DNA of 64,000 nucleotides from the NCBI RefSeq assembly GCF_034064985.1, contig NZ_CP139249.1:930001-994000 (forward strand), in the 5' to 3' direction. The notes under the pieces are model-generated. The model was not told the DNA's origin. It worked only from the letters and a program-made list of their open reading frames with translations, and searched no databases. The position numbers and the translations under genes were made by a program. This document shows positions 36,355-46,436 of the stretch, piece after piece; the stretch's first letter is position 1; each line of letters starts with the position of its first letter. The stretch comes from Acinetobacter pittii. GTDB lineage: Bacteria > Pseudomonadota > Gammaproteobacteria > Pseudomonadales > Moraxellaceae.

Positions 36355-37425
36355 ATGCCGAAGCCACCTGTGAATGCGAAAGCAAAAAACGCCAAGAAAA
36401 ATAACAAAAAACAAGCTCCAAAATTTTCTAAGCGATTGGTTCTAATTGGCCTTTTCATTGTTTTAATCTTTACGTTTGCCATTTTATGGTCAAGCTTGTT
36501 TAAGGCTTATCCTGTTGAAGGAAAAAAACAGATGTTATCGATTACATCTGGAGAAACTTATTCTGGTTTTATTGATCGTTTGGCCAAAGAAGGCAAAATT
36601 AGCTTTCCTATCGTATTGAAGCTTTATCAAAAGTTTATGATTCATGACAGCATGAAAGCTGGTGTGTATGAAATTGAACAAGGGATGAGTGTAAGACAAG
36701 TATTAGAGATGTTATCTGATGCGGATAATGCTCAGATGAACCGTGTTTTGGTGATTGAAGGTACAACTTTTAAGCAGCTTATTACTGCACTCAAAAATGA
36801 TAAAAATGTAAAAAATACAATATTGGATTTACCTAATGATCAGCTTATGAAAGCGCTTGGGATTCCTTACGATCATCCAGAAGGCTTATTCGCGCCGAAT
36901 ACTTATTTCTTTGCCAAAGGCGAGACTGACAAGAAAATTCTTACCGATTTATATCATCGTCAAATAAAAGCTTTAGATACAGCTTGGGCAAATCGCGCAC
37001 CGAATTTACCTTATAAAGATAAATATGAAGCATTAATTATGGCTTCTATTGTTGAGAAAGAAACAAGTTTAGACAGTGAACTTACACAAGTTTCTGGAGT
37101 TTTTGTCCGCCGTTTAAAACTCGGTATGCGTTTACAAACGGATCCAACTGTTATTTACGGAATGGGTAATAACTATAAAGGCAACATTACCCGAGAAGAC
37201 CTGCGTACTCCAACACCATATAATACTTATACCATTAATGGTTTACCGCCGACTCCAATTGCTTTGCCAAGCCGAAAAGCAATTGAAGCAGCGTTACATC
37301 CAGATGATTCAAATAACATCTATTTCGTAGCGACTGGTAATGGTGGACATAAATTTACGGCAGACTTGCAAGCACATAATCAAGCTGTGCAGGATTATTT
37401 ATCCGTGTTGAGATCGAAGAAATAA
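36355..37425 (+). CDS. mltG: Endolytic murein transglycosylase MltG
   Basis: 356 residues. Lys-rich N-terminus, one membrane helix (about 28-48), then the YceG domain. 'LIMASIVEKETSLDSELTQVSGVF' holds the catalytic Glu, and 'LQTDPTVIYGMG' and 'YNTYTINGLPPTPIALPS' are conserved. Cuts nascent glycan strands to set chain length. The pabC-mltG-tmk order is that of E. coli; holB, next in E. coli, is absent here. Confidence 0.96.
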   Translation: MPKPPVNAKAKNAKKNNKKQAPKFSKRLVLIGLFIVLIFTFAILWSSLFKAYPVEGKKQMLSITSGETYSGFIDRLAKEGKISFPIVLKLYQKFMIHDSMKAGVYEIEQGMSVRQVLEMLSDADNAQMNRVLVIEGTTFKQLITALKNDKNVKNTILDLPNDQLMKALGIPYDHPEGLFAPNTYFFAKGETDKKILTDLYHRQIKALDTAWANRAPNLPYKDKYEALIMASIVEKETSLDSELTQVSGVFVRRLKLGMRLQTDPTVIYGMGNNYKGNITREDLRTPTPYNTYTINGLPPTPIALPSRKAIEAALHPDDSNNIYFVATGNGGHKFTADLQAHNQAVQDYLSVLRSKK

Positions 37426-37434
37426 GGAAAAGAG

Positions 37435-38034
37435 ATGTTTATCAGCTTTGAAGGCACGGAAGGGGTAGGTAAAACTACACTCATTCGAAAAATTCATCAG
37501 CATTTTGAAGAGCAAGGCAAACAAGTTATTTTAACTCGAGAGCCGGGGGGCACACCGTTAGCTGAGCAAATTCGTTCGATGCTTTTGGCGGTGAATCATG
37601 ATGAAAATATGAGTCATGATACTGAGCTATTGCTTATTTATGCGGCACGCGCTCAACACTTACAACAGGTTATTTTGCCTGCTTTAGAAGCTAACAAAAT
37701 TGTACTAAGTGATCGCTTTACCGATGCGAGTTTTGCTTATCAATGTTCTGGTCGTGGTTTAAGCCAAGATAAATTACAACTTTTAAATCAGAACTTCGTT
37801 TCACGCATGCCGGAGGTGACTTTCTGGTTAGATGCACCGATTGAACTTGGTATGAACCGTGCACGTGAACGCGGAGCTTTAGACCGTTTTGAACAAGAAA
37901 AGTTAAGCTTCTTTACTAAGGTTCGTGAAGGCTATGAAACCTTATGGAAAGCTGAACCAGAACGTATTAAGCGAATAGATGCAACTCAAAGTCCTGATCA
38001 GGTGTTCGAGCAGGCTTTGCAATATTTACGGTAA
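37435..38034 (+). CDS. tmk: Thymidylate kinase
   Basis: 199 residues. P-loop 'FEGTEGVGKTTLIRKI', 'TREPGGTPLAEQIR' and 'LSDRFTDASFAYQ' (DR motif) are all intact; LID 'RARERGALDRFE'. Phosphorylates dTMP to dTDP. Overlapping-style spacing after mltG (9 bases). Downstream is an imperfect 10-bp hairpin at 38048-38074 without a T-run. Confidence 0.97.
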   Translation: MFISFEGTEGVGKTTLIRKIHQHFEEQGKQVILTREPGGTPLAEQIRSMLLAVNHDENMSHDTELLLIYAARAQHLQQVILPALEANKIVLSDRFTDASFAYQCSGRGLSQDKLQLLNQNFVSRMPEVTFWLDAPIELGMNRARERGALDRFEQEKLSFFTKVREGYETLWKAEPERIKRIDATQSPDQVFEQALQYLR

Positions 38035-38173
38035 GCAAATTGGATGAACCACTCTCATATTTTTTGAGAGTGGTGAAAAATGACGTTAATTCTGATTTAA
38101 ATCGTCATAGAAAATATCTGTAATTTTCTTATGCTATCTTACATATGACTTTATAGATTGAAGAATAACAAGG

Positions 38174-38590
38174 ATGAAAAGCTCAAAAGAAGAAATCGTG
38201 GCATTTCTTGAAAAGGAATTTCCACCAAGTCTTGAACACTGCACGATTGAGTCAGTCACACCCAAAGCAGCGGTTGTTTATTATCATGTTGATCAAAGAC
38301 ATCAACGTCCTGGTGGCACCATATCTGGTCCAACCATGATGACTTTGGCAGACTTTGCTTTATATATTGCGATATTAGGTGAGATCGGTATTGTTGGTTT
38401 AGCCGTAACCACCAACTTTAATATTAATTTTTTAAGAAAACCTGCGGGTGATCAAGACTTACGTAGTGAATGTAAACTCATGAAAGTAGGAAAGAGTTTA
38501 GTGGTGGGTGAGGTTTGGATTTATTCAGTTGGTCTGGATGAACCTGTTGCGCATGTGACCGCGACTTATTCAATCCCACCTAGACCATAA
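38174..38590 (+). CDS. PaaI-type hotdog thioesterase
   Basis: 138 residues. Hotdog fold with 'QRPGGTISGPTMMTLADFALYIAI' at the active-site helix and 'TNFNINFLRKP' on the second strand, as in the PaaI family. It probably hydrolyses an acyl- or aryl-CoA. No metabolic neighbours; own terminator. Confidence 0.85.
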   Translation: MKSSKEEIVAFLEKEFPPSLEHCTIESVTPKAAVVYYHVDQRHQRPGGTISGPTMMTLADFALYIAILGEIGIVGLAVTTNFNINFLRKPAGDQDLRSECKLMKVGKSLVVGEVWIYSVGLDEPVAHVTATYSIPPRP

Positions 38591-38603
38591 ATATCAAACC
38601 AAA

Positions 38604-38634
38604 TAAAAAGCACAGCCAGAGCTGTGCTTTTTTG
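38604..38634 (+). terminator. Terminator of the PaaI-type gene
   Basis: AAAAGCACAGC/GCTGTGCTTTT with loop CAGA and a T6 tail. It also faces the end of nadB coming from the right. Confidence 0.9.
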
Positions 38635-38646
38635 TAGAAGAACAGC

Positions 38647-40296
38647 TTAAATATCAGTATTAACCAATGGCTGTTCTACTGCAAAATTTGGAGGAGTTAA
38701 AACGGTTTTACGAATCTCGCTCGAAGTTTCTGGATAATCAAGCGTGTAATGAAGACCACGTGATTCTTTACGTTGCATAGCACAGCGCACAATCATCTCA
38801 GATACTAAAACAAGGTTACGCAGCTCAATCAGGTTTTTGCTAACACGGTAGTCTTGATAATATTCGGTGATTTCACGTTTTAACATTTCAATACGGTGTA
38901 AAGCACGTTCTAAACGTTTAGTAGTCCTTACAATACCAACGTAGTTCCACATGGTCGAACGTAACTCATCCCAGTTTTGTAAAATCACCACATCTTCATC
39001 AGGATTGGTTACTTGTGAGTCATCCCAAGTTGGTACTTCTGGTAATTTGAAGTTTTCATCAAATTTATTTTCGATATCTTTTGCTGCACTCATGCCATAA
39101 ACGAAGCACTCAAGTAATGAGTTACTTGCCATGCGGTTTGCACCATGTAAGCCTGTATAAGACGTTTCACCAATCGCATAGAGACCTTCAATATCCGTCT
39201 GGCTATTTGAGTCAACCACAACACCACCACATGTATAGTGAGCTGCTGGTACCACTGGAATCATGTCTTTCGTAATGTCGATACCTAACTCAAGCAATCT
39301 TGCATAAAGTGTAGGGAAGTGCTCTTTAATAAACTCAGGTGATTTGTGGGTAATGTCTAACCACACGTGACGAATACCGAGACGCTTGATTTCATGGTCA
39401 ATGGTACGTGCCACAATATCGCGAGGAGCTAATTCTGCACGATCATCAAAACGTAGCATAAAACGTTCGCCATCCGGCAAACGTAAGTAAGCGCCTTCAC
39501 CACGCATAGCTTCAGTAATTAAGAAAGAGCGGGCTTGCGGATGGTACAGGCAAGTTGGATGGAACTGATTAAATTCCATATTCGCTACACGGCAACCTGC
39601 ACGATAAGCCATTGCAATACCGTCACCTGTGGCAATATCTGGATTAGATGTATACAGATAAGCCTTCATCGCACCGCCGCAAGCCAGCGCGGTGAATGGG
39701 GCAAGGAAGGTATGAACCTTTTCAGTATTTTCATCTAATGCATATAAACCAATAGCACGATTCGCTTGGTCGGTATGGCCTAATTTATGCGAGGTGATTA
39801 AATCAATCGCAATATAATTTTCAAAAATAGTAATATTTTTACGTTCTTTGGCACGCTCAACCAAAGTGGTTGAAATGGCTTTACCTGTTGCATCAGCAGA
39901 ATGGATAATGCGACGCTGCGAATGGCCACCCTCACGAGTCAAATGAAGCTGTTCATCTTCATCGAGAGTAAATTGCACGCCTTGCTTTAAAAGAAAATCA
40001 ACAGAAGGGCGGCCGCCTTCTACGGTATGTTGTACCGCGCCCATTTCACATAAATGAGCGCCTGCAATCATAGTGTCATTAATATGCTGTTGAATAGAGT
40101 CAGTCTCATCAAGAACAGCAGCAACACCACCTTGAGCATAAAAGGTACTTGCTTCGGTTAGAGCAGCTTTGGCTAAAACTGCAATATTAAAATGATTTGG
40201 TAACGATAAAGCCAGACTTAAACCAGCGCCGCCGCTGCCCACAATAATCACGTCAAAGTGGTGAATTGTCTGTAAATTAGGCATGTCCATTCGCAT
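38647..40296 (-). CDS. nadB: L-aspartate oxidase NadB
   Basis: 549 residues from the ATG at 40296; ATGs at 40290 and 40284 are equally possible since no strong ribosome site is seen. FAD-binding '[17 protein letters not shown]', '[15 protein letters not shown]', the catalytic '[15 protein letters not shown]' and '[19 protein letters not shown]'. Oxidises aspartate to iminoaspartate, the first step of de novo NAD synthesis. nadM, in the same window, acts at the salvage end. Confidence 0.96.
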   Translation of the reverse strand: MRMDMPNLQTIHHFDVIIVGSGGAGLSLALSLPNHFNIAVLAKAALTEASTFYAQGGVAAVLDETDSIQQHINDTMIAGAHLCEMGAVQHTVEGGRPSVDFLLKQGVQFTLDEDEQLHLTREGGHSQRRIIHSADATGKAISTTLVERAKERKNITIFENYIAIDLITSHKLGHTDQANRAIGLYALDENTEKVHTFLAPFTALACGGAMKAYLYTSNPDIATGDGIAMAYRAGCRVANMEFNQFHPTCLYHPQARSFLITEAMRGEGAYLRLPDGERFMLRFDDRAELAPRDIVARTIDHEIKRLGIRHVWLDITHKSPEFIKEHFPTLYARLLELGIDITKDMIPVVPAAHYTCGGVVVDSNSQTDIEGLYAIGETSYTGLHGANRMASNSLLECFVYGMSAAKDIENKFDENFKLPEVPTWDDSQVTNPDEDVVILQNWDELRSTMWNYVGIVRTTKRLERALHRIEMLKREITEYYQDYRVSKNLIELRNLVLVSEMIVRCAMQRKESRGLHYTLDYPETSSEIRKTVLTPPNFAVEQPLVNTDI

Positions 40297-40520
40297 CAAT
40301 TTAAAACGTCCGCTAATGACACCCCTTTTTACCTAAAAAGGCAAGAGCTTAAGCGCTCTAACTCAGAGAAAAATTGCAATTGGCTTAAAAAGTTGCAATG
40401 CGTAAAATAATCCTTGTGATGACGTATTACAAATAAACATATTGTTACGCACAACCTCAAAGCGTTGTGATACAACAGTTTTATTCTTATTCTCGTAGAC
40501 CAATTGTGGGTGAGCACCGA

Positions 40521-41897
40521 ATGAAATCTCGCTATTTACAACAAGGAATGTATGCAGCGGTATTTACAGTTGCTGCTGTTCAAGCAAATGCTGCTGTTGA
40601 TTTTTCAAATCTTGTTGAACAAGTTAGTCCAGCAGTCGTGAGTGTAAATGTCGTAAAAAAAATGACTCAGGATGAACTGTTGCAACAGCAAGTTCCTGAA
40701 ATTTTAAAACGTTTCTTTGGCAATCAGGTCATCATTCCACAGCAACAAGGTCCACAAGAAAAGACAGCTTACGGAAGTGCATTCTTCATTAGTAAAGATG
40801 GTTACTTACTCACAAACCACCATGTGATTGAAAATGCCTCTCGTATCAGTATTACTTTAAATGACCGACGTGAAATTGATGCAACCGTGGTGGGTAGTGA
40901 TGAGCGTACAGACGTCGCATTGTTAAAAGTAAACGGAACAAATTATCCAGCTTTACGAGTAGGAAATGTTGACCGTTTACGTGTCGGAGAACCTGTTTTA
41001 GCTATTGGTTCGCCGTTTGGTTTTGACTACTCCGCTTCGGCCGGTATTGTCAGTGCAAAATCACGAAACATGAGCGGTGAAACTTCGGTACCATTTATTC
41101 AAACAGATGTGGCTTTAAACCCAGGTAACTCTGGTGGTCCATTATTTAATCAAAATGGTGAAGTGGTCGGGGTAAACTCTCGAATATTTAGTGGTACTGG
41201 CGGTTATATGGGCTTGTCTTTCTCTATTCCGATTGACGTAGCTATGGATGTTGCAGACCAGATTAAAACAAAAGGTAAAGTAACACGCTCTTACCTTGGT
41301 GTGATGATGCAAGATATTGACCGAAACCTTGCTGATGCCTACAAATTACCAAAACCTGAAGGCGCTTTAATTACCCAAATTTCTCCGAACTCACCTGCAC
41401 AAAAAGCAGGGCTAAGAGCTGGTGATGTAATTTTAAAACTAAATGGTGCACCTGTACTTCGTACGAGTGATTTACTGTACGCATTAAACAAAGTACAGCC
41501 AAATCAAACCGTTCAGTTTGAAGTATTACGTGATGATAAAACACGCAATATTTCAGCGACCTTAACAACTGCACCAGATGAAACGCCTGCCACTGGTACA
41601 AAAGGTGCTGCATCTAAAGGGCCAGTTTTAGGCATGAGTATTCGTGATTTAGCTGAACTGGAAAAAAATGCGTTGAGCGTGAAAGGCGGTATTTATGTAC
41701 AAGATGTTCGCCGTGGTGGTTTAGCGTCACTGTCAAATATCATTCCGGGTGATGTGATTACTCAAGTCAATAATAACCAGATTTTAAATAGTCAGGATTT
41801 TGCAAAAGTTGTTTCTAACTTGCCGAAAAATACAGTAGCACGTGTTGCTATTATTCGTCAGGGACAGCGTGCGATGCTTGGTTTGCGTATTCAATAA
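40521..41897 (+). CDS. Do-family periplasmic serine protease (DegQ/MucD-like)
   Basis: 458 residues from the ATG at 40521; 18 further upstream codons are open but lack a signal. Signal peptide of about 23 residues (VQANA-A). Catalytic triad: His in 'YLLTNHHVIENA', Asp in 'DERTDVALLKV', Ser in 'ALNPGNSGGPLFN'. Two PDZ domains follow (about 265-350 and 370-458; the second includes 'SVKGGIYVQDVRRGG'). Degrades or refolds damaged envelope proteins. Confidence 0.94.
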   Translation: MKSRYLQQGMYAAVFTVAAVQANAAVDFSNLVEQVSPAVVSVNVVKKMTQDELLQQQVPEILKRFFGNQVIIPQQQGPQEKTAYGSAFFISKDGYLLTNHHVIENASRISITLNDRREIDATVVGSDERTDVALLKVNGTNYPALRVGNVDRLRVGEPVLAIGSPFGFDYSASAGIVSAKSRNMSGETSVPFIQTDVALNPGNSGGPLFNQNGEVVGVNSRIFSGTGGYMGLSFSIPIDVAMDVADQIKTKGKVTRSYLGVMMQDIDRNLADAYKLPKPEGALITQISPNSPAQKAGLRAGDVILKLNGAPVLRTSDLLYALNKVQPNQTVQFEVLRDDKTRNISATLTTAPDETPATGTKGAASKGPVLGMSIRDLAELEKNALSVKGGIYVQDVRRGGLASLSNIIPGDVITQVNNNQILNSQDFAKVVSNLPKNTVARVAIIRQGQRAMLGLRIQ

Positions 41898-41913
41898 TCT
41901 TCAACCAGATTAC

Positions 41914-41941
41914 TAAGCCACCCTAAAATGGGTGGTTTTTG
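41914..41941 (+). terminator. Terminator of the Do-family protease gene
   Basis: CCACCC/GGGTGG with loop TAAAAT followed by five T. Confidence 0.85.
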
Positions 41942-42019
41942 TTATTTAACTTGAGCGTTTAGCGATATCTACCTACACTTAATTTCAGTTTTAAGGTTAA
42001 TAAATAAGAGTGTTCATTT

Positions 42020-42472
42020 GTGAGTAGTATTTTTGATTTACATATTGAGGTGCAGCCACATCACATTGATGCGTTAGGACACGTAAATAACGTAATGTAT
42101 GTTCAATGGATGCAAGATGTAGCTGCTGCTCACGTTGAAACTTTGGGAGTAGGGGTAACTAAATATCTTGAGTTAAAACATGCCATGGTCGCGGTTGAGC
42201 ATCATATGCAATATCGTAAAGCTGCATTTGAAGGCGAACAAATTGTATTACGCACATGGTTAGATGACATTAATGCACTTTATTCATTCCGTCAGTATGT
42301 GTTTTTTCGCCCATCAGATCAGGCCGTATTATTTGTTGGAAAAACCAAATGGGCATGTATTGAAATTGCTTCAGGTCGTCCTAAACGAATGTCGCCAACT
42401 TTTACTCATGCATATACGCCGCTTGATTCAAGCATAAATCCTTATGATTTTAGTGTTTCATATGCTCAATAG
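42020..42472 (+). CDS. Acyl-CoA thioesterase (4HBT type)
   Basis: 150 residues from the GTG at 42020, preceded by AAGAG. 'HIDALGHVNNVMYVQWMQDVAAAHVE' has the Asp-x-x-G-H-V-N-N motif of the family. Hydrolyses acyl-CoA in the cytosol; substrate length unknown. Lone gene before lepA. Confidence 0.88.
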   Translation: MSSIFDLHIEVQPHHIDALGHVNNVMYVQWMQDVAAAHVETLGVGVTKYLELKHAMVAVEHHMQYRKAAFEGEQIVLRTWLDDINALYSFRQYVFFRPSDQAVLFVGKTKWACIEIASGRPKRMSPTFTHAYTPLDSSINPYDFSVSYAQ

Positions 42473-42537
42473 TTGGACGTAATACGCTTACTTTGACTGT
42501 CCTTTTTTAAAACATAAGTACAAAGCTCATGATTATT

Positions 42538-42569
42538 TTGGATACTTTAAAATATGCATCTGTTATAAT
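42538..42569 (+). promoter_or_regulatory. Probable lepA promoter with extended -10
   Basis: TGTTATAAT (42561-42569) is a perfect extended -10. TTGGAT at 42538-42543 could be a -35 but sits 20 bases away, longer than usual, so the extended -10 may be the main determinant. It lies about 79 bases before the lepA ATG. Confidence 0.5.
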
Positions 42570-42647
42570 CTCACGCAATTTATTTAACCGCTTTGGCTGT
42601 GTATTAAAACAAGCTACATAGCACTCTATATTTTCTCAAGGTAACCC

Positions 42648-44465
42648 ATGGCGCAAGCTAAAAAATCCGTCGATATCAAAAATATACGAAATTTCTCGAT
42701 TATTGCCCACATTGACCATGGTAAGTCTACATTGGCTGACCGTTTTATTCAGATGTGTGGTGGTCTACAAGATCGTGAAATGCAAGCTCAGGTCTTAGAC
42801 TCAATGGAGCTTGAGCGTGAACGTGGGATTACCATTAAAGCCGCTTCCGTCACGCTATATTACACTCATCCAAATGGTCAGGAATATCAACTAAACTTTA
42901 TTGATACGCCTGGGCACGTTGACTTTTCTTATGAAGTTTCTCGTTCATTAGCTGCATGTGAAGGTGCGCTATTGGTTGTAGATGCTGCACAAGGCGTTGA
43001 AGCCCAATCAGTTGCAAACTGTTATACAGCAATTGAACAAGGTCTCGAAGTTCTTCCTATTCTAAATAAAATTGATTTACCACAGGCTGAACCTGAGCGC
43101 GTAATTCATGAAATTGAAGAAATTATCGGGATTGAAGCGACAGATGCACCAACTTGTTCAGCAAAAACTGGTTTAGGTGTTGAAGGTGTACTCGAGCGTT
43201 TGGTTGATGTTATTCCAGCACCAGAAGGTGATCGTGAAGCGCCATTACAAGCATTAATTATCGACTCATGGTTTGATAACTACTTAGGCGTAGTTTCTCT
43301 TGTTCGTATTAAACAAGGTCGTATCCGCAAGGGCGACAAAATGTTGGTTAAATCGACAGGGCAAACTCATCCGGTAACTTCTGTGGGTGTATTTAATCCT
43401 AAGCATACCGAAACAGATATTCTCGAAGCTGGTGAAGTAGGTTTTGTTATCGCGGGTATTAAAGATATTTTTGGTGCGCCAGTAGGTGACACTATTACAC
43501 TTGCGTCTACACCGGAAGTCACAACTTTACCTGGTTTCAAAAAGGTTAAACCGCAGGTATATGCTGGTCTTTTCCCGATTGATGCGAGTGACTTCGAACC
43601 ATTCCGTGAAGCACTACAAAAATTACAGATCAATGACTCGGCTTTATTCTTTGAACCAGAAAGTTCAGATGCTTTAGGCTTTGGTTTCCGTTGTGGCTTC
43701 TTAGGTATGCTACATATGGAAATTGTACAAGAGCGTTTAGAACGTGAGTATGATCTTGATCTCATCAGTTCTGCACCTACTGTAATTTATGAAGCATTAA
43801 CCAAGAAAGGCGAAACGATTTACATCGATAGTCCATCAAAAATGCCAGATGGATCGACTGTAGAAGATTTACGTGAACCAATTGCTGAATGTCATATCCT
43901 TGTTCCTCAAGAATACTTAGGGAACGTAATGACGCTCTGTATCGAACGCCGTGGTGTACAAAAAGATATGAAATTCTTGGGCAACCAAGTTTCTATTACT
44001 TTTGAAATCCCGATGGCTGAAGTCGTTATGGATTTCTTTGACAGATTAAAGTCATGCTCTCGTGGCTTTGCATCGCTAGACTATAACTTTGTACGTTTTG
44101 AAAGTTCAGCTTTAGTTAAGGTTGATGTGTTAATTAATAGCGAAAAGGTTGATGCCTTGGCTATGATTTGTCACCGTAATGATGCACGCCATCGTGGTAT
44201 TGCATTGGTTGAGAAAATGAAAGACTTAATTCCTCGCCAAATGTTCGATGTTGCTATTCAGGCAGCAATCGGTGCGCAAATTATTGCCCGTTCTACCGTA
44301 AAAGCGATGCGTAAAAACGTATTGGCAAAATGTTATGGTGGTGACGTTTCGCGTAAGAAAAAACTACTTTCTAAACAAAAAGAAGGTAAGAAACGTATGA
44401 AACAAGTGGGAAGCGTTGAAATTCCACAAGAAGCGTTCTTGGCTGTATTGAAAGTAGAAAGATAA
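42648..44465 (+). CDS. lepA: Elongation factor 4 (LepA)
   Basis: 605 residues. G1 '[15 protein letters not shown]', G3 '[13 protein letters not shown]', G4 '[11 protein letters not shown]', then EF-G-like domains II, III, V and the LepA-specific C-terminal domain (about 490-605, '[27 protein letters not shown]'). Ribosomal GTPase that acts on stalled or mistranslocated ribosomes. First gene of the lepA-lepB-rnc-era cluster. Confidence 0.98.
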   Translation: MAQAKKSVDIKNIRNFSIIAHIDHGKSTLADRFIQMCGGLQDREMQAQVLDSMELERERGITIKAASVTLYYTHPNGQEYQLNFIDTPGHVDFSYEVSRSLAACEGALLVVDAAQGVEAQSVANCYTAIEQGLEVLPILNKIDLPQAEPERVIHEIEEIIGIEATDAPTCSAKTGLGVEGVLERLVDVIPAPEGDREAPLQALIIDSWFDNYLGVVSLVRIKQGRIRKGDKMLVKSTGQTHPVTSVGVFNPKHTETDILEAGEVGFVIAGIKDIFGAPVGDTITLASTPEVTTLPGFKKVKPQVYAGLFPIDASDFEPFREALQKLQINDSALFFEPESSDALGFGFRCGFLGMLHMEIVQERLEREYDLDLISSAPTVIYEALTKKGETIYIDSPSKMPDGSTVEDLREPIAECHILVPQEYLGNVMTLCIERRGVQKDMKFLGNQVSITFEIPMAEVVMDFFDRLKSCSRGFASLDYNFVRFESSALVKVDVLINSEKVDALAMICHRNDARHRGIALVEKMKDLIPRQMFDVAIQAAIGAQIIARSTVKAMRKNVLAKCYGGDVSRKKKLLSKQKEGKKRMKQVGSVEIPQEAFLAVLKVER

Positions 44466-44473
44466 GAAATGAG

Positions 44474-44529
44474 GGTGGGGAAAATGAATAATTTCCTTTC
44501 CCCACTGTAATACAAGCAGCGAGGCTGCG
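44474..44529 (+). promoter_or_regulatory. Two hairpins between lepA and lepB
   Basis: GTGGGGAAA/TTTCCCCAC (44475-44505, 9-bp stem) has no T-run, so it is not a standard terminator. GCAGC/GCTGC (44516-44528, loop GAG) ends 3 bases before the GTGAGG ribosome site of lepB. They may protect the mRNA or modulate lepB translation. Confidence 0.4.
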
Positions 44530-44540
44530 AGTGAGGTCAT

Positions 44541-45368
44541 GTGGATTTTGATTTTAATTTAATTCTTGTTCCAGTTACGCTGATTCTATTTGCAGTGTGG
44601 TTGTTAGATAAACTTGTATTAAAACAGCGTGCAAATAAAGGACGCGGGAACGAAAATTTTGTCATTACATGGGCCTATGACTTTTGGCCAGTTTTAGCTG
44701 TAGTACTTGTACTTCGTTCATTTCTTTATGAACCGTTTAATATTCCGTCGGATTCTATGGTGCCAACTCTAGAAACTGGTGATTTTATTCTGGTGAATAA
44801 ATTTGATTATGGTGTGCGTTTACCTATTGTTAATAAAAAAATTATTGATGTAGGTGAACCGAAGCGTGGTGATGTAATTGTATTCCGTTATCCACCTCAA
44901 CCGACTATTAGCTATATTAAACGTGTAATCGGTTTACCTGGTGATCATATTGTTTATGACCATGGGCAATTGATTATTAATGGGCAGAAAGTACCGAAAG
45001 TATTAACACAATTCAGTCGTGAAAAAGATGTGATGGATACACCAACGTCTATTTATCATAAAGAGACGATTGGTGAGCATACCTTTACGATGCGTGAGCT
45101 TGAAGGCGTAAATGTGGCGCGTCAAGCACCGTTTATCAACTATGTTGAAAATGGTAAATATGCGAACCAAGACGGTTTATATTGGGAAGTGACTGTTCCA
45201 AAAGGACATTACTTTGCAATGGGGGATAACCGCGATCAAAGTGCAGACAGTCGTTTCTGGGGGTTCGTTCCTGAAGAAAACTTAACAGGACGAGCATTCT
45301 ACGTGTGGATGCATAAAGAACCGGGTTTACACCTTCCTAACTTTAGCCGAAATGGAAAAATAGATTAA
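44541..45368 (+). CDS. lepB: Signal peptidase I
   Basis: 275 residues from the GTG at 44541; the ATG at 44539 is out of frame. N-terminal membrane helix, a charged loop, a second helix, then the catalytic domain. Catalytic Ser in 'FNIPSDSMVPTLETGDFILV', catalytic Lys in 'PTISYIKRVIGLPGDHI', and 'AMGDNRDQSADSRFWGFV'. Cleaves signal peptides at the outer face of the inner membrane. Confidence 0.97.
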   Translation: MDFDFNLILVPVTLILFAVWLLDKLVLKQRANKGRGNENFVITWAYDFWPVLAVVLVLRSFLYEPFNIPSDSMVPTLETGDFILVNKFDYGVRLPIVNKKIIDVGEPKRGDVIVFRYPPQPTISYIKRVIGLPGDHIVYDHGQLIINGQKVPKVLTQFSREKDVMDTPTSIYHKETIGEHTFTMRELEGVNVARQAPFINYVENGKYANQDGLYWEVTVPKGHYFAMGDNRDQSADSRFWGFVPEENLTGRAFYVWMHKEPGLHLPNFSRNGKID

Positions 45369-45392
45369 AAACAACCATTAGGAAAAAAAGAA

Positions 45393-45767
45393 ATGCGTAA
45401 GGCACAACAGGGTACTTCGTATTTAGCAATTTTATTTGGGGTGGTTATATTTGCGATTGCAGTAAAAGCTGTACTTGCAGTTTGGCCAGCATATTGGGAT
45501 GATCGGCTGATTAATAATCAGATAGAGGAGCTTTTACAAGAAAGCTCTTCTGAGATCACACCACAAAAGTTTGTAACACAAATGGATCAGCGACTCGAAA
45601 TGAACAATATTCGTGATCTCCAATTTAAAGAGATCGCTCAAGTGTTTAATCAGTCAGGTCTAACGGTCAAAAAGAAATATGAAGTAAGAAAACCTTTCTT
45701 ATTCAATATTGATTTAGTTTTAACATTTGAGAAGAGTTTTGATAAAACATCAGTTCAAACTAAGTGA
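45393..45767 (+). CDS. DUF4845-type membrane protein
   Basis: 124 residues. One N-terminal membrane helix (about 9-29, TSYLAILFGVVIFAIAVKAVLAVWPAYW) and a soluble domain outside, with 'LINNQIEELLQESS' and '[28 protein letters not shown]'. The gene occurs between lepB and rnc in many gamma-proteobacteria; the function is unknown. Its 3' end overlaps rnc by 29 bases. Confidence 0.85.
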   Translation: MRKAQQGTSYLAILFGVVIFAIAVKAVLAVWPAYWDDRLINNQIEELLQESSSEITPQKFVTQMDQRLEMNNIRDLQFKEIAQVFNQSGLTVKKKYEVRKPFLFNIDLVLTFEKSFDKTSVQTK

Positions 45768-46431
45768 TCCTCGCTTACTGAGTCGAATCGGATATCAATT
45801 TAAGCAGCTTGAATTGTTACAGTTAGCATTGACTCATCGTTCGGTGAGTCACAAATACAATTACGAGCGCTTAGAGTTTCTCGGCGATTCATTATTAGGC
45901 ATGATAATCGCTAATTATCTATATCATGCCTATCCAAATGAAAATGAAGGTCGTCTCACGCGTATGCGAGCGACTTTAGTTCGTCAGGAAGCTTTAGGTA
46001 AGATTGCAACAGATTTGCAACTTAGTCGGTGTTTAATATTAAGTACAGGCGAGTTGAAGTCTGGCGGTCATCATCGCGAGTCAATATTAGCAGATACGGT
46101 AGAAGCGATTATTGGTGCAATCTATCTTGATAGTGGTGATCTCAACTTACTTAAAGATATTGTGCTAAAATGGTACATACCCTATTTAGACCATATAGAA
46201 CCTACGGATCAACTCAAAGATCCGAAATCACGTTTACAAGAGTATCTACAAGCACGTAAAAAACCTCTCCCTGTTTACGAGGTTGTAGATATTCAGGGTG
46301 ATGCACCTCATCAGCACTTTAAAGTGGAATGCGTGGTAGATGGTTTACCGAAGATTTATGGTGAGGGTTCAAGTCGTCGTTTTGCCGAGCAGGCAGCAGC
46401 GGCGGAAATTTTAAAGTTATTGGAGCAATAA
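45739..46431 (+). CDS. rnc: Ribonuclease III
   Basis: 230 residues from the TTG at 45739, with GAGAAGAG just upstream; an earlier TTG at 45727 gives 234. Catalytic motif '[15 protein letters not shown]', second acidic site '[18 protein letters not shown]', and a C-terminal dsRBD (about 158-230, '[22 protein letters not shown]' and '[18 protein letters not shown]'). Processes rRNA and dsRNA. It starts inside the DUF4845 gene, which points to coupling. Confidence 0.95.
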   Translation: MIKHQFKLSDPRLLSRIGYQFKQLELLQLALTHRSVSHKYNYERLEFLGDSLLGMIIANYLYHAYPNENEGRLTRMRATLVRQEALGKIATDLQLSRCLILSTGELKSGGHHRESILADTVEAIIGAIYLDSGDLNLLKDIVLKWYIPYLDHIEPTDQLKDPKSRLQEYLQARKKPLPVYEVVDIQGDAPHQHFKVECVVDGLPKIYGEGSSRRFAEQAAAAEILKLLEQ

Positions 46432-46436
46432 CCTGC

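Noticed and set aside
38048..38074. Hairpin after tmk as a terminator
   Set aside because: A 10-bp inverted repeat is present but no T-run follows; it is kept only as a note in the tmk entry.
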